Source: Acanthacorydalis orientalis (taxonomy: Eukaryota; Arthropoda; Insecta; Megaloptera; Corydalidae). From it: 64,000 bases of DNA. Shown piece after piece: positions 1 to 15,200 of the stretch. Location: NCBI GenBank assembly GCA_034766995.1, contig CM068314.1:22424126-22488125 (forward strand). Reading direction: 5' to 3'. Below the pieces are notes generated by a model that was given only the letters and a program-made list of their open reading frames with translations, was not told the origin of the DNA and did no database searches. Both the position numbers and the translations under genes were made by a program. The stretch's first letter is position 1. Each line of letters opens with the position of its first letter.

Positions 1-3000
1 AAATTATCTATCAAGTGGTGTGCGATTCGATCCGATTATTTGCCAAAATGGCCTTATTTTGCCCAAAAAACCCTTTTTTCAACCAGTTTTTCGGCTATAA
101 GTAGTCGAAATTAAGTGCGAGATGGGTAATGTCGTATATCGTTAGATGCGTCTTGAAATTATCTATCAAGTGGTGTGCGATTCGATCCGATTATTTGCCA
201 AAATGGCCTTATTTTGCCCAAAAAACCCTTTTTTCAACCAGTTTTTCGGCTATAAGTAGTCGAAATTAAGTGCGAGATGGGTAATGTCGTATATCGTTAG
301 ATGCGTCTTGAAATTATCTATCAAGTGGTGTGCGATTCGATCCGATTATTTGCCAAAATGGCCTTATTTTGCCCAAAAAACCCTTTTTTCAACCAGTTTT
401 TCGGCTATAAGTAGTCGAAATTAAGTGCGAGATGGGTAATGTCGTATATCGTTAGATGCGTCTTGAAATTATCTATCAAGTGGTGTGCGATTCGATCCGA
501 TTATTTGCCAAAATGGCCTTATTTTGCCCAAAAAAACCCTTTTTTCAACCAGTTTTTCGGCTATAAGTAGTCGAAATTAAGTGCGAGATGGGTAATGTCG
601 TATATCGTTAGATGCGTCTTGAAATTATCTATCAAGTGGTGTGCGATTCGATCCGATTATTTGCCAAAATGGCCTTATTTTGCCCAAAAAACCCTTTTTT
701 CAACCAGTTTTTCGGCTATAAGTAGTCGAAATTAAGTGCGAGATGGGTAATGTCGTATATCGTTAGATGCGTCTTGAAATTATCTATCAAGTGGTGTGCG
801 ATTCGATCCGATTATTTGCCAAAATGGCCTTATTTTGCCCAAAAAACCCTTTTTTCAACCAGTTTTTCGGCTATAAGTAGTCGAAATTAAGTGCGAGATG
901 GGTAATGTCGTATATCGTTAGATGCGTCTTGAAATTATCTATCAAGTGGTGTGCGATTCGATCCGATTATTTGCCAAAATGGCCTTATTTTGCCCAAAAA
1001 ACCCTTTTTTCAACCAGTTTTTCGGCTATAAGTAGTCGAAATTAAGTGCGAGATGGGTAATGTCGTATATCGTTAGATGCGTCTTGAAATTATCTATCAA
1101 GTGGTGTGCGATTCGATCCGATTATTTGCCAAAATGGCCTTATTTTGCCCAAAGAACCCATTTTTCAACCAGTTTTTCGGCTATAAGTAGTCGAAATTAA
1201 GTGCGAGATGGGTAATGTCGTATATCGTTAGATGCGTCTTGAAATTATCTATCAAGTGGTGTGCGATTCGATCCGATTATTTGCCAAAATGGCCTTATTT
1301 TGCCCAAAAAACCCTTTTTTCAACCAGTTTTTCGGCTATAAGTAGTCGAAATTAAGTGCGAGATGGGTAATGTCGTATATCGTTAGATGCGTCTTGAAAT
1401 TATCTATCAAGTGGTGTGCGATTCGATCCGATTATTTGCCAAAATGGCCTTATTTTGCCCAAAAAAACCCTTTTTTCAACCAGTTTTTCGGCTATAAGTA
1501 GTCGAAATTAAGTGCGAGATGGGTAATGTCGTATATCGTTAGATGCGTCTTGAAATTATCTATCAAGTGGTGTGCGATTCGATCCGATTATTTGCCAAAA
1601 TGGCCTTATTTTGCCCAAAAAAACCATTTTTTTAACCTGTTTTTCGGCTATAAGTAGTCGAAATTAAGTGCGAGATGGGTAATGTCGTATATCGTTAGAT
1701 GCGTCTTGAAATTATCTATCAAGTGGTGTGCGATTCGATCCGATTATTTGCCAAAATGGCCTTATTTTGCCCAAAAAAACCCTTTTTTCAACCAGTTTTT
1801 CGGCTATAAGTAGTCGAAATTAAGTGCGAGATGGGTAATGTCGTATATCGTTAGATGCGTCTTGAAATTATCTATCAAGTGGTGTGCGATTCGATCCGAT
1901 TATTTGCCAAAATGGCCTTATTTTGCCCAAAAAACCCTTTTTTCAACCAGTTTTTCGGCTATAAGTAGTCGAAATTAAGTGCGAGATGGGTAATGTCGTA
2001 TATCGTTAGATGCGTCTTGAAATTATCTATCAAGTGGTGTGCGATTCGATCCGATTATTTGCCAAAATGGCCTTATTTTGCCCAAAAAACCCTTTTTTCA
2101 ACCAGTTTTTCGGCTATAAGTAGTCGAAATTAAGTGCGAGATGGGTAATGTCGTATATCGTTAGATGCGTCTTGAAATTATCTATCAAGTGGTGTGCGAT
2201 TCGATCCGATTATTTGCCAAAATGGCCTTATTTTGCCCAAAAAACCCTTTTTTCAACCAGTTTTTCGGCTATAAGTAGTCGAAATTAAGTGCGAGATGGG
2301 TAATGTCGTATATCGTTAGATGCGTCTTGAAATTATCTATCAAGTGGTGTGCGATTCGATCCGATTATTTGCCAAAATGGCCTTATTTTGCCCAAAAAAC
2401 CCTTTTTTCAACCAGTTTTTCGGCTATAAGTAGTCGAAATTAAGTGCGAGATGGGTAATGTCGTATATCGTTAGATGCGTCTTGAAATTATCTATCAAGT
2501 GGTGTGCGATTCGATCCGATTATTTGCCAAAATGGCCTTATTTTGCCCAAAAAACCCTTTTTTCAACCAGTTTTTCGGCTATAAGTAGTCGAAATTAAGT
2601 GCGAGATGGGTAATGTCGTATATCGTTAGATGCGTCTTGAAATTATCTATCAAGTGGTGTGCGATTCGATCCGATTATTTGCCAAAATGGCCTTATTTTG
2701 CCCAAAAAAACCCTTTTTTCAACCAGTTTTTCGGCTATAAGTAGTCGAAATTAAGTGCGAGATGGGTAATGTCGTATATCGTTAGATGCGTCTTGAAATT
2801 ATCTATCAAGTGGTGTGCGATTCGATCCGATTATTTGCCAAAATGGCCTTATTTTGCCCAAAAAAACCCTTTTTTCAACCAGTTTTTCGGCTATAAGTAG
2901 TCGAAATTAAGTGCGAGATGGGTAATGTCGTATATCGTTAGATGCGTCTTGAAATTATCTATCAAGTGGTGTGCGATTCGATCCGATTATTTGCCAAAAT

Positions 3001-6000
3001 GGCCTTATTTTGCCCAAGATAACCCTTTTTTCAACCAGTTTTTCGGCTATAAGTAGTCGAAATTAAGTGCGAGATGGGTAATGTCGTATATCGTTAGATG
3101 CGTCTTGAAATTATCTATCAAGTGGTGTGCGATTCGATCCGATTATTTGCCAAAATGGCCTTATTTTGCCCAAAAAAACCCTTTTTTCAACCAGTTTTTC
3201 GGCTATAAGTAGTCGAAATTAAGTGCGAGATGGGTAATGTCGTATATCGTTAGATGCGTCTTGAAATTATCTATCAAGTGGTGTGCGATTCGATCCGATT
3301 ATTTGCCAAAATGGCCTTATTTTGCCCAAAAAACCCTTTTTTCAACCAGTTTTTCGGCTATAAGTAGTCGAAATTAAGTGCGAGATGGGTAATGTCGTAT
3401 ATCGTTAGATGCGTCTTGAAATTATCTATCAAGTGGTGTGCGATTCGATCCGATTATTTGCCAAAATGGCCTTATTTTGCCCAAAAAACCCTTTTTTCAA
3501 CCAGTTTTTTGGCTATAAGTAGTCGAAATTAAGTGCGAGATGGGTAATGTCGTATATCGTTAGATGCGTCTTGAAATTATCTATCAAGTGGTGTGCGATT
3601 CGATCCGATTATTTGCCAAAATGGCCTTATTTTGCCCAAAAAACCCTTTTTTCAACCAGTTTTTCGGCTATAAGTAGTCGAAATTAAGTGCGAGATGGGT
3701 AATGTCGTATATCGTTAGATGCGTCTTGAAATTATCTATCAAGTGGTGTGCGATTCGATCCGATTATTTGCCAAAATGGCCTTATTTTGCCCAAAAAACC
3801 CTTTTTTCAACCAGTTTTTCGGCTATAAGTAGTCGAAATTAAGTGCGAGATGGGTAATGTCGTATATCGTTAGATGCGTCTTGAAATTATCTATCAAGTG
3901 GTGTGCGATTCGATCCGATTATTTGCCAAAATGGCCTTATTTTGCCCAAAAAACCCTTTTTTCAACCAGTTTTTCGGCTATAAGTAGTCGAAATTAAGTG
4001 CGAGATGGGTAATGTCGTATATCGTTAGATGCGTCTTGAAATTATCTATCAAGTGGTGTGCGATTCGATCCGATTATTTGCCAAAATGGCCTTATTTTGC
4101 CCAAAAAAACCCTTTTTTCAACCAGTTTTTCGGCTATAAGTAGTCGAAATTAAGTGCGAGATGGGTAATGTCGTATATCGTTAGATGCGTCTTGAAATTA
4201 TCTATCAAGTGGTGTGCGATTCGATCCGATTATTTGCCAAAATGGCCTTATTTTGCCCAAAAAACCCTTTTTTCAACCAGTTTTTCGGCTATAAGTAGTC
4301 GAAATTAAGTGCGAGATGGGTAATGTCGTATATCGTTAGATGCGTCTTGAAATTATCTATCAAGTGGTGTGCGATTCGATCCGATTATTTGCCAAAATGG
4401 CCTTATTTTGCCCAAAAAACCCTTTTTTCAACCAGTTTTTCGGCTATAAGTAGTCGAAATTAAGTGCGAGATGGGTAATGTCGTATATCGTTAGATGCGT
4501 CTTGAAATTATCTATCAAGTGGTGTGCGATTCGATCCGATTATTTGCCAAAATGGCCTTATTTTGCCCAAAAAACCCTTTTTTCAACCAGTTTTTCGGCT
4601 ATAAGTAGTCGAAATTAAGTGCGAGATGGGTAATGTCGTATATCGTTAGATGCGTCTTGAAATTATCTATCAAGTGGTGTGCGATTCGATCCGATTATTT
4701 GCCAAAATGGCCTTATTTTGCCCAAAAAACCCTTTTTTCAACCAGTTTTTCGGCTATAAGTAGTCGAAATTAAGTGCGAGATGGGTAATGTCGTATATCG
4801 TTAGATGCGTCTTGAAATTATCTATCAAGTGGTGTGCGATTCGATCCGATTATTTGCCAAAATGGCCTTATTTTGCCCAAAAAAACCCTTTTTTCAACCA
4901 GTTTTTCGGCTATAAGTAGTCGAAATTAAGTGCGAGATGGGTAATGTCGTATATCGTTAGATGCGTCTTGAAATTATCTATCAAGTGGTGTGCGATTCGA
5001 TCCGATTATTTGCCAAAATGGCCTTATTTTGCCCAAAAAAACCCTTTTTTCAACCAGTTTTTCGGCTATAAGTAGTCGAAATTAAGTGCGAGATGGGTAA
5101 TGTCGTATATCGTTAGATGCGTCTTGAAATTATCTATCAAGTGGTGTGCGATTCGATCCGATTATTTGCCAAAATGGCCTTATTTTGCCCAAAAAACCCT
5201 TTTTTCAACCAGTTTTTCGGCTATAAGTAGTCGAAATTAAGTGCGAGATGGGTAATGTCGTATATCGTTAGATGCGTCTTGAAATTATCTATCAAGTGGT
5301 GTGCGATTCGATCCGATTATTTGCCAAAATGGCCTTATTTTGCCCAAAAAACCCTTTTTTCAACCAGTTTTTCGGCTATAAGTAGTCGAAATTAAGTGCG
5401 AGATGGGTAATGTCGTATATCGTTAGATGCGTCTTGAAATTATCTATCAAGTGGTGTGCGATTCGATCCGATTATTTGCCAAAATGGCCTTATTTTGCCC
5501 AAAAAACCCTTTTTTCAACCAGTTTTTCGGCTATAAGTAGTCGAAATTAAGTGCGAGATGGGTAATGTCGTATATCGTTAGATGCGTCTTGAAATTATCT
5601 ATCAAGTGGTGTGCGATTCGATCCGATTATTTGCCAAAATGGCCTTATTTTGCCCAAAAAACCCTTTTTTCAACCAGTTTTTCGGCTATAAGTAGTCGAA
5701 ATTAAGTGCGAGATGGGTAATGTCGTATATCGTTAGATGCGTCTTGAAATTATCTATCAAGTGGTGTGCGATTCGATCCGATTATTTGCCAAAATGGCCT
5801 TATTTTGCCCAAAAAAACCCTTTTTTCAACCAGTTTTTCGGCTATAAGTAGTCGAAATTAAGTGCGAGATGGGTAATGTCGTATATCGTTAGATGCGTCT
5901 TGAAATTATCTATCAAGTGGTGTGCGATTCGATCCGATTATTTGCCAAAATGGCCTTATTTTGCCCAAAAAACCCTTTTTTCAACCAGTTTTTCGGCTAT

Positions 6001-9000
6001 AAGTAGTCGAAATTAAGTGCGAGATGGGTAATGTCGTATATCGTTAGATGCGTCTTGAAATTATCTATCAAGTGGTGTGCGATTCGATCCGATTATTTGC
6101 CAAAATGGCCTTATTTTGCCCAAAAAACCCTTTTTTCAACCAGTTTTTCGGCTATAAGTAGTCGAAATTAAGTGCGAGATGGGTAATGTCGTATATCGTT
6201 AGATGCGTCTTGAAATTATCTATCAAGTGGTGTGCGATTCGATCCGATTATTTGCCAAAATGGCCTTATTTTGCCCAAAAAAACCCTTTTTTCAACCAGT
6301 TTTTCGGCTATAAGTAGTCGAAATTAAGTGCGAGATGGGTAATGTCGTATATCGTTAGATGCGTCTTGAAATTATCTATCAAGTGGTGTGCGATTCGATC
6401 CGATTATTTGCCAAAATGGCCTTATTTTGCCCAAAAAACCCTTTTTTCAACCAGTTTTTCGGCTATAAGTAGTCGAAATTAAGTGCGAGATGGGTAATGT
6501 CGTATATCGTTAGATGCGTCTTGAAATTATCTATCAAGTGGTGTGCGATTCGATCCGATTATTTGCCAAAATGGCCTTATTTTGCCCAAAAAACCCTTTT
6601 TTCAACCAGTTTTTCGGCTATAAGTAGTCGAAATTAAGTGCGAGATGGGTAATGTCGTATATCGTTAGATGCGTCTTGAAATTATCTATCAAGTGGTGTG
6701 CGATTCGATCCGATTATTTGCCAAAATGGCCTTATTTTGCCCAAAAAACCCTTTTTTCAACCAGTTTTTCGGCTATAAGTAGTCGAAATTAAGTGCGAGA
6801 TGGGTAATGTCGTATATCGTTAGATGCGTCTTGAAATTATCTATCAAGTGGTGTGCGATTCGATCCGATTATTTGCCAAAATGGCCTTATTTTGCCCAAA
6901 AAACCCTTTTTTCAACCAGTTTTTCGGCTATAAGTAGTCGAAATTAAGTGCGAGATGGGTAATGTCGTATATCGTTAGATGCGTCTTGAAATTATCTATC
7001 AAGTGGTGTGCGATTCGATCCGATTATTTGCCAAAATGGCCTTATTTTGCCCAAAAAAACCCTTTTTTCAACCAGTTTTTCGGCTATAAGTAGTCGAAAT
7101 TAAGTGCGAGATGGGTAATGTCGTATATCGTTAGATGCGTCTTGAAATTATCTATCAAGTGGTGTGCGATTCGATCCGATTATTTGCCAAAATGGCCTTA
7201 TTTTGCCCAAAAAACCCTTTTTTCAACCAGTTTTTCGGCTATAAGTAGTCGAAATTAAGTGCGAGATGGGTAATGTCGTATATCGTTAGATGCGTCTTGA
7301 AATTATCTATCAAGTGGTGTGCGATTCGATCCGATTATTTGCCAAAATGGCCTTATTTTGCCCAAAAAACCCTTTTTTCAACCAGTTTTTCGGCTATAAG
7401 TAGTCGAAATTAAGTGCGAGATGGGTAATGTCGTATATCGTTAGATGCGTCTTGAAATTATCTATCAAGTGGTGTGCGATTCGATCCGATTATTTGCCAA
7501 AATGGCCTTATTTTGCCCAAAAAACCCTTTTTTCAACCAGTTTTTCGGCTATAAGTAGTCGAAATTAAGTGCGAGATGGGTAATGTCGTATATCGTTAGA
7601 TGCGTCTTGAAATTATCTATCAAGTGGTGTGCGATTCGATCCGATTATTTGCCAAAATGGCCTTATTTTGCCCAAAAAACCCTTTTTTCAACCAGTTTTT
7701 CGGCTATAAGTAGTCGAAATTAAGTGCGAGATGGGTAATGTCGTATATCGTTAGATGCGTCTTGAAATTATCTATCAAGTGGTGTGCGATTCGATCCGAT
7801 TATTTGCCAAAATGGCCTTATTTTGCCCAAAAAACCCTTTTTTCAACCAGTTTTTCGGCTATAAGTAGTCGAAATTAAGTGCGAGATGGGTAATGTCGTA
7901 TATCGTTAGATGCGTCTTGAAATTATCTATCAAGTGGTGTGCGATTCGATCCGATTATTTGCCAAAATGGCCTTATTTTGCCCAAAAAACCCTTTTTTCA
8001 ACCAGTTTTTCGGCTATAAGTAGTCGAAATTAAGTGCGAGATGGGTAATGTCGTATATCGTTAGATGCGTCTTGAAATTATCTATCAAGTGGTGTGCGAT
8101 TCGATCCGATTATTTGCCAAAATGGCCTTATTTTGCCCAAAAAACCCTTTTTTCAACCAGTTTTTCGGCTATAAGTAGTCGAAATTAAGTGCGAGATGGG
8201 TAATGTCGTATATCGTTAGATGCGTCTTGAAATTATCTATCAAGTGGTGTGCGATTCGATCCGATTATTTGCCAAAATGGCCTTATTTTGCCCAAAAAAC
8301 CCTTTTTTCAACCAGTTTTTCGGCTATAAGTAGTCGAAATTAAGTGCGAGATGGGTAATGTCGTATATCGTTAGATGCGTCTTGAAATTATCTATCAAGT
8401 GGTGTGCGATTCGATCCGATTATTTGCCAAAATGGCCTTATTTTGCCCAAAAAACCCTTTTTTCAACCAGTTTTTCGGCTATAAGTAGTCGAAATTAAGT
8501 GCGAGATGGGTAATGTCGTATATCGTTAGATGCGTCTTGAAATTATCTATCAAGTGGTGTGCGATTCGATCCGATTATTTGCCAAAATGGCCTTATTTTG
8601 CCCAAAAAAACCCTTTTTTCAACCAGTTTTTCGGCTATAAGTAGTCGAAATTAAGTGCGAGATGGGTAATGTCGTATATCGTTAGATGCGTCTTGAAATT
8701 ATCTATCAAGTGGTGTGCGATTCGATCCGATTATTTGCCAAAATGGCCTTATTTTGCCCAAAAAACCCTTTTTTCAACCAGTTTTTCGGCTATAAGTAGT
8801 CGAAATTAAGTGCGAGATGGGTAATGTCGTATATCGTTAGATGCGTCTTGAAATTATCTATCAAGTGGTGTGCGATTCGATCCGATTATTTGCCAAAATG
8901 GCCTTATTTTGCCCAAAAAACCCTTTTTTCAACCAGTTTTTCGGCTATAAGTAGTCGAAATTAAGTGCGAGATGGGTAATGTCGTATATCGTTAGATGCG

Positions 9001-12000
9001 TCTTGAAATTATCTATCAAGTGGTGTGCGATTCGATCCGATTATTTGCCAAAATGGCCTTATTTTGCCCAAAAAACCCCTTTTTTCAACCAGTTTTTCGG
9101 CTATAAGTAGTCGAAATTAAGTGCGAGATGGGTAATGTCGTATATCGTTAGATGCGTCTTGAAATTATCTATCAAGTGGTGTGCGATTCGATCCGATTAT
9201 TTGCCAAAATGGCCATATTATGCTCAAAAAAACCCTTTTTTCAACCAGTTTTTCGGCTATAAGTAGTCGAAATTAAGTGCGAGATGGGTAATGTCGTATA
9301 TCGTTAGATGCGTCTTGAAATTATCTATCAAGTGGTGTGCGATTCGATCCGATTATTTGCCAAAATGGCCTTATTTTGCCCAAAAAACCCTTTTTTCAAC
9401 CAGTTTTTCGGCTATAAGTAGTCGAAATTAAGTGCGAGATGGGTAATGTCGTATATCGTTAGATGCGTCTTGAAATTATCTATCAAGTGGTGTGCGATTC
9501 GATCCGATTATTTGCCAAAATGGCCTTATTTTGCCCAAAAAACCCTTTTTTCACCCGTTTTTTCGGCTATAAGTAGTCGAAATTAAGTGCGAGATGGGTA
9601 ATGTCGTATATCGTTAGATGCGTCTTGAAATTATCTATCAAGTGGTGTGCGATTCGATCCGATTATTTGCCAAAATGGCCTTATTTTGCCCAAAAAAACC
9701 CTTTTTTCAACCAGTTTTTCGGCTATAAGTAGTCGAAATTAAGTGCGAGATGGGTAATGTCGTATATCGTTAGATGCGTCTTGAAATTATCTATCAAGTG
9801 GTGTGCGATTCGATCCGATTATTTGCCAAAATGGCCTTATTTTGCCCAAAAAACCCTTTTTTCAACCAGTTTTTCGGCTATAAGTAGTCGAAATTAAGTG
9901 CGAGATGGGTAATGTCGTATATCGTTAGATGCGTCTTGAAATTATCTATCAAGTGGTGTGCGATTCGATCCGATTATTTGCCAAAATGGCCTTATTTTGC
10001 CCAAAAAACCCTTTTTTCAACCAGTTTTTCGGCTATAAGTAGTCGAAATTAAGTGCGAGATGGGTAATGTCGTATATCGTTAGATGCGTCTTGAAATTAT
10101 CTATCAAGTGGTGTGCGATTCGATCCGATTATTTGCCAAAATGGCCTTATTTTGCCCAAAAAACCCTTTTTTCAACCAGTTTTTCGGCTATAAGTAGTCG
10201 AAATTAAGTGCGAGATGGGTAATGTCGTATATCGTTAGATGCGTCTTGAAATTATCTATCAAGTGGTGTGCGATTCGATCCGATTATTTGCCAAAATGGC
10301 CTTATTTTGCCCAAAAAAACCCTTTTTTCAACCAGTTTTTCGGCTATAAGTAGTCGAAATTAAGTGCGAGATGGGTAATGTCGTATATCGTTAGATGCGT
10401 CTTGAAATTATCTATCAAGTGGTGTGCGATTCGATCCGATTATTTGCCAAAATGGCCTTATTTTGCCCAAAAAACCCTTTTTTCAACCAGTTTTTCGGCT
10501 ATAAGTAGTCGAAATTAAGTGCGAGATGGGTAATGTCGTATATCGTTAGATGCGTCTTGAAATTATCTATCAAGTGGTGTGCGATTCGATCCGATTATTT
10601 GCCAAAATGGCCTTATTTTGCCCAAAAAACCCTTTTTTCAACCAGTTTTTCGGCTATAAGTAGTCGAAATTAAGTGCGAGATGGGTAATGTCGTATATCG
10701 TTAGATGCGTCTTGAAATTATCTATCAAGTGGTGTGCGATTCGATCCGATTATTTGCCAAAATGGCCTTATTTTGCCCAAAAAAACCCTTTTTTCAACCA
10801 GTTTTTCGGCTATAAGTAGTCGAAATTAAGTGCGAGATGGGTAATGTCGTATATCGTTAGATGCGTCTTGAAATTATCTATCAAGTGGTGTGCGATTCGA
10901 TCCGATTATTTGCCAAAATGGCCTTATTTTGCCCAAAAAAACCCTTTTTTCAACCAGTTTTTCGGCTATAAGTAGTCGAAATTAAGTGCGAGATGGGTAA
11001 TGTCGTATATCGTTAGATGCGTCTTGAAATTATCTATCAAGTGGTGTGCGATTCGATCCGATTATTTGCCAAAATGGCCTTATTTTGCCCAAAAAACCCT
11101 TTTTTCAACCAGTTTTTCGGCTATAAGTAGTCGAAATTAAGTGCGAGATGGGTAATGTCGTATATCGTTAGATGCGTCTTGAAATTATCTATCAAGTGGT
11201 GTGCGATTCGATCCGATTATTTGCCAAAATGGCCTTATTTTGCCCAAAAAACCCTTTTTTCAACCAGTTTTTCGGCTATAAGTAGTCGAAATTAAGTGCG
11301 AGATGGGTAATGTCGTATATCGTTAGATGCGTCTTGAAATTATCTATCAAGTGGTGTGCGATTCGATCCGATTATTTGCCAAAATGGCCTTATTTTGCCC
11401 AAAAAACCCTTTTTTCAACCAGTTTTTCGGCTATAAGTAGTCGAAATTAAGTGCGAGATGGGTAATGTCGTATATCGTTAGATGCGTCTTGAAATTATCT
11501 ATCAAGTGGTGTGCGATTCGATCCGATTATTTGCCAAAATGGCCTTATTTTGCCCAAAAAACCCTTTTTTCAACCAGTTTTTCGGCTATAAGTAGTCGAA
11601 ATTAAGTGCGAGATGGGTAATGTCGTATATCGTTAGATGCGTCTTGAAATTATCTATCAAGTGGTGTGCGATTCGATCCGATTATTTGCCAAAATGGCCT
11701 TATTTTGCCCAAAAAACCCTTTTTTCAACCAGTTTTTCGGCTATAAGTAGTCGAAATTAAGTGCGAGATGGGTAATGTCGTATATCGTTAGATGCGTCTT
11801 GAAATTATCTATCAAGTGGTGTGCGATTCGATCCGATTATTTGCCAAAATGGCCTTATTTTGCCCAAAAAACCCTTTTTTCAACCAGTTTTTCGGCTATA
11901 AGTAGTCGAAATTAAGTGCGAGATGGGTAATGTCGTATATCGTTAGATGCGTCTTGAAATTATCTATCAAGTGGTGTGCGATTCGATCCGATTATTTGCC

Positions 12001-15000
12001 AAAATGGCCTTATTTTGCCCAAAAAAACCCTTTTTTCAACCAGTTTTTCGGCTATAAGTAGTCGAAATTAAGTGCGAGATGGGTAATGTCGTATATCGTT
12101 AGATGCGTCTTGAAATTATCTATCAAGTGGTGTGCGATTCGATCCGATTATTTGCCAAAATGGCCTTATTTTGCCCAAAAAACCCTTTTTTCAACCAGTT
12201 TTTCGGCTATAAGTAGTCGAAATTAAGTGCGAGATGGGTAATGTCGTATATCGTTAGATGCGTCTTGAAATTATCTATCAAGTGGTGTGCGATTCGATCC
12301 GATTATTTGCCAAAATGGCCTTATTTTGCCCAAAAAACCCTTTTTTCAACCAGTTTTTCGGCTATAAGTAGTCGAAATTAAGTGCGAGATGGGTAATGTC
12401 GTATATCGTTAGATGCGTCTTGAAATTATCTATCAAGTGGTGTACGATTCGATCCGATTATTTGCCAAAATGGCCTTATTTTGCAAAAAAAACCCTTTTT
12501 TCAGCCAGTTTTTCGGCTATAAGTAGTCGAAATTAAGTGCGAGATGGGTAATGTCGTATATCGTTAGATGCGTCTTGAAATTATCTATCAAGTGGTGTGC
12601 GATTCGATCCGATTATTTGCCAAAATGGCCTTATTTTGCCCAAAAAACCCTTTTTTCAACCAGTTTTTCGGCTATAAGTAGTCGAAATTAAGTGCGAGAT
12701 GGGTAATGTCGTATATCGTTAGATGCGTCTTGAAATTATCTATCAAGTGGTGTGCGATTCGATCCGATTATTTGCCAAAATGGCCTTATTTTGCCCAAAA
12801 AACCCTTTTTTCAACCAGTTTTTCGGCTATAAGTAGTCGAAATTAAGTGCGAGATGGGTAATGTCGTATATCGTTAGATGCGTCTTGAAATTATCTATCA
12901 AGTGGTGTGCGATTCGATCCGATTATTTGCCAAAATGGCCTTATTTTGCCCAAAAAAACCCTTTTTTCAACCAGTTTTTCGGCTATAAGTAGTCGAAATT
13001 AAGTGCGAGATGGGTAATGTCGTATATCGTTAGATGCGTCTTGAAATTATCTATCAAGTGGTGTGCGATTCGATCCGATTATTTGCCAAAATGGCCTTAT
13101 TTTGCCCAAAAAACCCTTTTTTCAACCAGTTTTTCGGCTATAAGTAGTCGAAATTAAGTGCGAGATGGGTAATGTCGTATATCGTTAGATGCGTCTTGAA
13201 ATTATCTATCAAGTGGTGTGCGATTCGATCCGATTATTTGCCAAAATGGCCTTATTTTGCCCAAAAAACCCTTTTTTCAACCAGTTTTTCGGCTATAAGT
13301 AGTCGAAATTAAGTGCGAGATGGGTAATGTCGTATATCGTTAGATGCGTCTTGAAATTATCTATCAAGTGGTGTGCGATTCGATCCGATTATTTGCCAAA
13401 ATGGCCTTATTTTGCCCAAAAAACCCTTTTTTCAACCAGTTTTTCGGCTATAAGTAGTCGAAATTAAGTGCGAGATGGGTAATGTCGTATATCGTTAGAT
13501 GCGTCTTGAAATTATCTATCAAGTGGTGTGCGATTCGATCCGATTATTTGCCAAAATGGCCTTATTTTGCCCAAAAAACCCTTTTTTCAACCAGTTTTTC
13601 GGCTATAAGTAGTCGAAATTAAGTGCGAGATGGGTAATGTCGTATATCGTTAGATGCGTCTTGAAATTATCTATCAAGTGGTGTGCGATTCGATCCGATT
13701 ATTTGCCAAAATGGCCTTATTTTGCCCAAAAAACCCTTTTTTCAACCAGTTTTTCGGCTATAAGTAGTCGAAATTAAGTGCGAGATGGGTAATGTCGTAT
13801 ATCGTTAGATGCGTCTTGAAATTATCTATCAAGTGGTGTGCGATTCGATCCGATTATTTGCCAAAATGGCCTTATTTTGCCCAAAAAACCCTTTTTTCAA
13901 CCAGTTTTTCGGCTATAAGTAGTCGAAATTAAGTGCGAGATGGGTAATGTCGTATATCGTTAGATGCGTCTTGAAATTATCTATCAAGTGGTGTGCGATT
14001 CGATCCGATTATTTGCCAAAATGGCCTTATTTTGCCCAAAAAAACCCTTTTTTCAACCAGTTTTTCGGCTATAAGTAGTCGAAATTAAGTGCGAGATGGG
14101 TAATGTCGTATATCGTTAGATGCGTCTTGAAATTATCTATCAAGTGGTGTGCGATTCGATCCGATTATTTGCCAAAATGGCCTTATTTTGCCCAAAAAAA
14201 ACCCTTTTTTCAACCAGTTTTTCGGCTATAAGTAGTCGAAATTAAGTGCGAGATGGGTAATGTCGTATATCGTTAGATGCGTCTTGAAATTATCTATCAA
14301 GTGGTGTGCGATTCGATCCGATTATTTGCCAAAATGGCCTTATTTTGCCCAAAAAACCCTTTTTTCAACCAGTTTTTCGGCTATAAGTAGTCGAAATTAA
14401 GTGCGAGATGGGTAATGTCGTATATCGTTAGATGCGTCTTGAAATTATCTATCAAGTGGTGTGCGATTCGATCCGATTATTTGCCAAAATGGCCTTATTT
14501 TGCCCAAAAAACCCTTTTTTCAACCAGTTTTTCGGCTATAAGTAGTCGAAATTAAGTGCGAGATGGGTAATGTCGTATATCGTTAGATGCGTCTTGAAAT
14601 TATCTATCAAGTGGTGTGCGATTCGATCCGATTATTTGCCAAAATGGCCTTATTTTGCCCAAAAAACCCTTTTTTCAACCAGTTTTTCGGCTATAAGTAG
14701 TCGAAATTAAGTGCGAGATGGGTAATGTCGTATATCGTTAGATGCGTCTTGAAATTATCTATCAAGTGGTGTGCGATTCGATCCGATTATTTGCCAAAAT
14801 GGCCTTATTTTGCCCAAAAAACCCTTTTTTCAACCAGTTTTTCGGCTATAAGTAGTCGAAATTAAGTGCGAGATGGGTAATGTCGTATATCGTTAGATGC
14901 GTCTTGAAATTATCTATCAAGTGGTGTGCGATTCGATCCGATTATTTGCCAAAATGGCCTTATTTTGCCCAAAAAACCCTTTTTTCAACCAGTTTTTCGG

Positions 15001-15200
15001 CTATAAGTAGTCGAAATTAAGTGCGAGATGGGTAATGTCGTATATCGTTAGATGCGTCTTGAAATTATCTATCAAGTGGTGTGCGATTCGATCCGATTAT
15101 TTGCCAAAATGGCCTTATTTTGCCCAAAAAACCCTTTTTTCAACCAGTTTTTCGGCTATAAGTAGTCGAAATTAAGTGCGAGATGGGTAATGTCGTATAT
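1..15200 (+). repeat. Satellite A array, left arm, homogeneous part (155-156 bp unit)
   Basis: Head-to-tail copies of one unit: the landmark gaaattatctatcaag recurs at about 1, 156, 311 and onward every 155 or 156 bp. Most length change comes from one A-run of 6 or 7 A between gccc and ccctttttt. Copies are almost identical. Rare private variants include an altered A/T-run near 1620, aagataaccc near 3017, ggccatattatgctc near 9213, cacccg near 9552, gtgtacgattc near 12443 and a 10-A run near 15744. The unit holds no start-to-stop frame of gene length and 155 is not a multiple of 3, so it is non-coding. Unit length is close to nucleosomal DNA, as in many centromeric satellites (general knowledge, not proof of function). 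The array starts before the window. A HaeIII site (GGCC) and an MboI site (GATC) occur in nearly every unit. Confidence 0.97.
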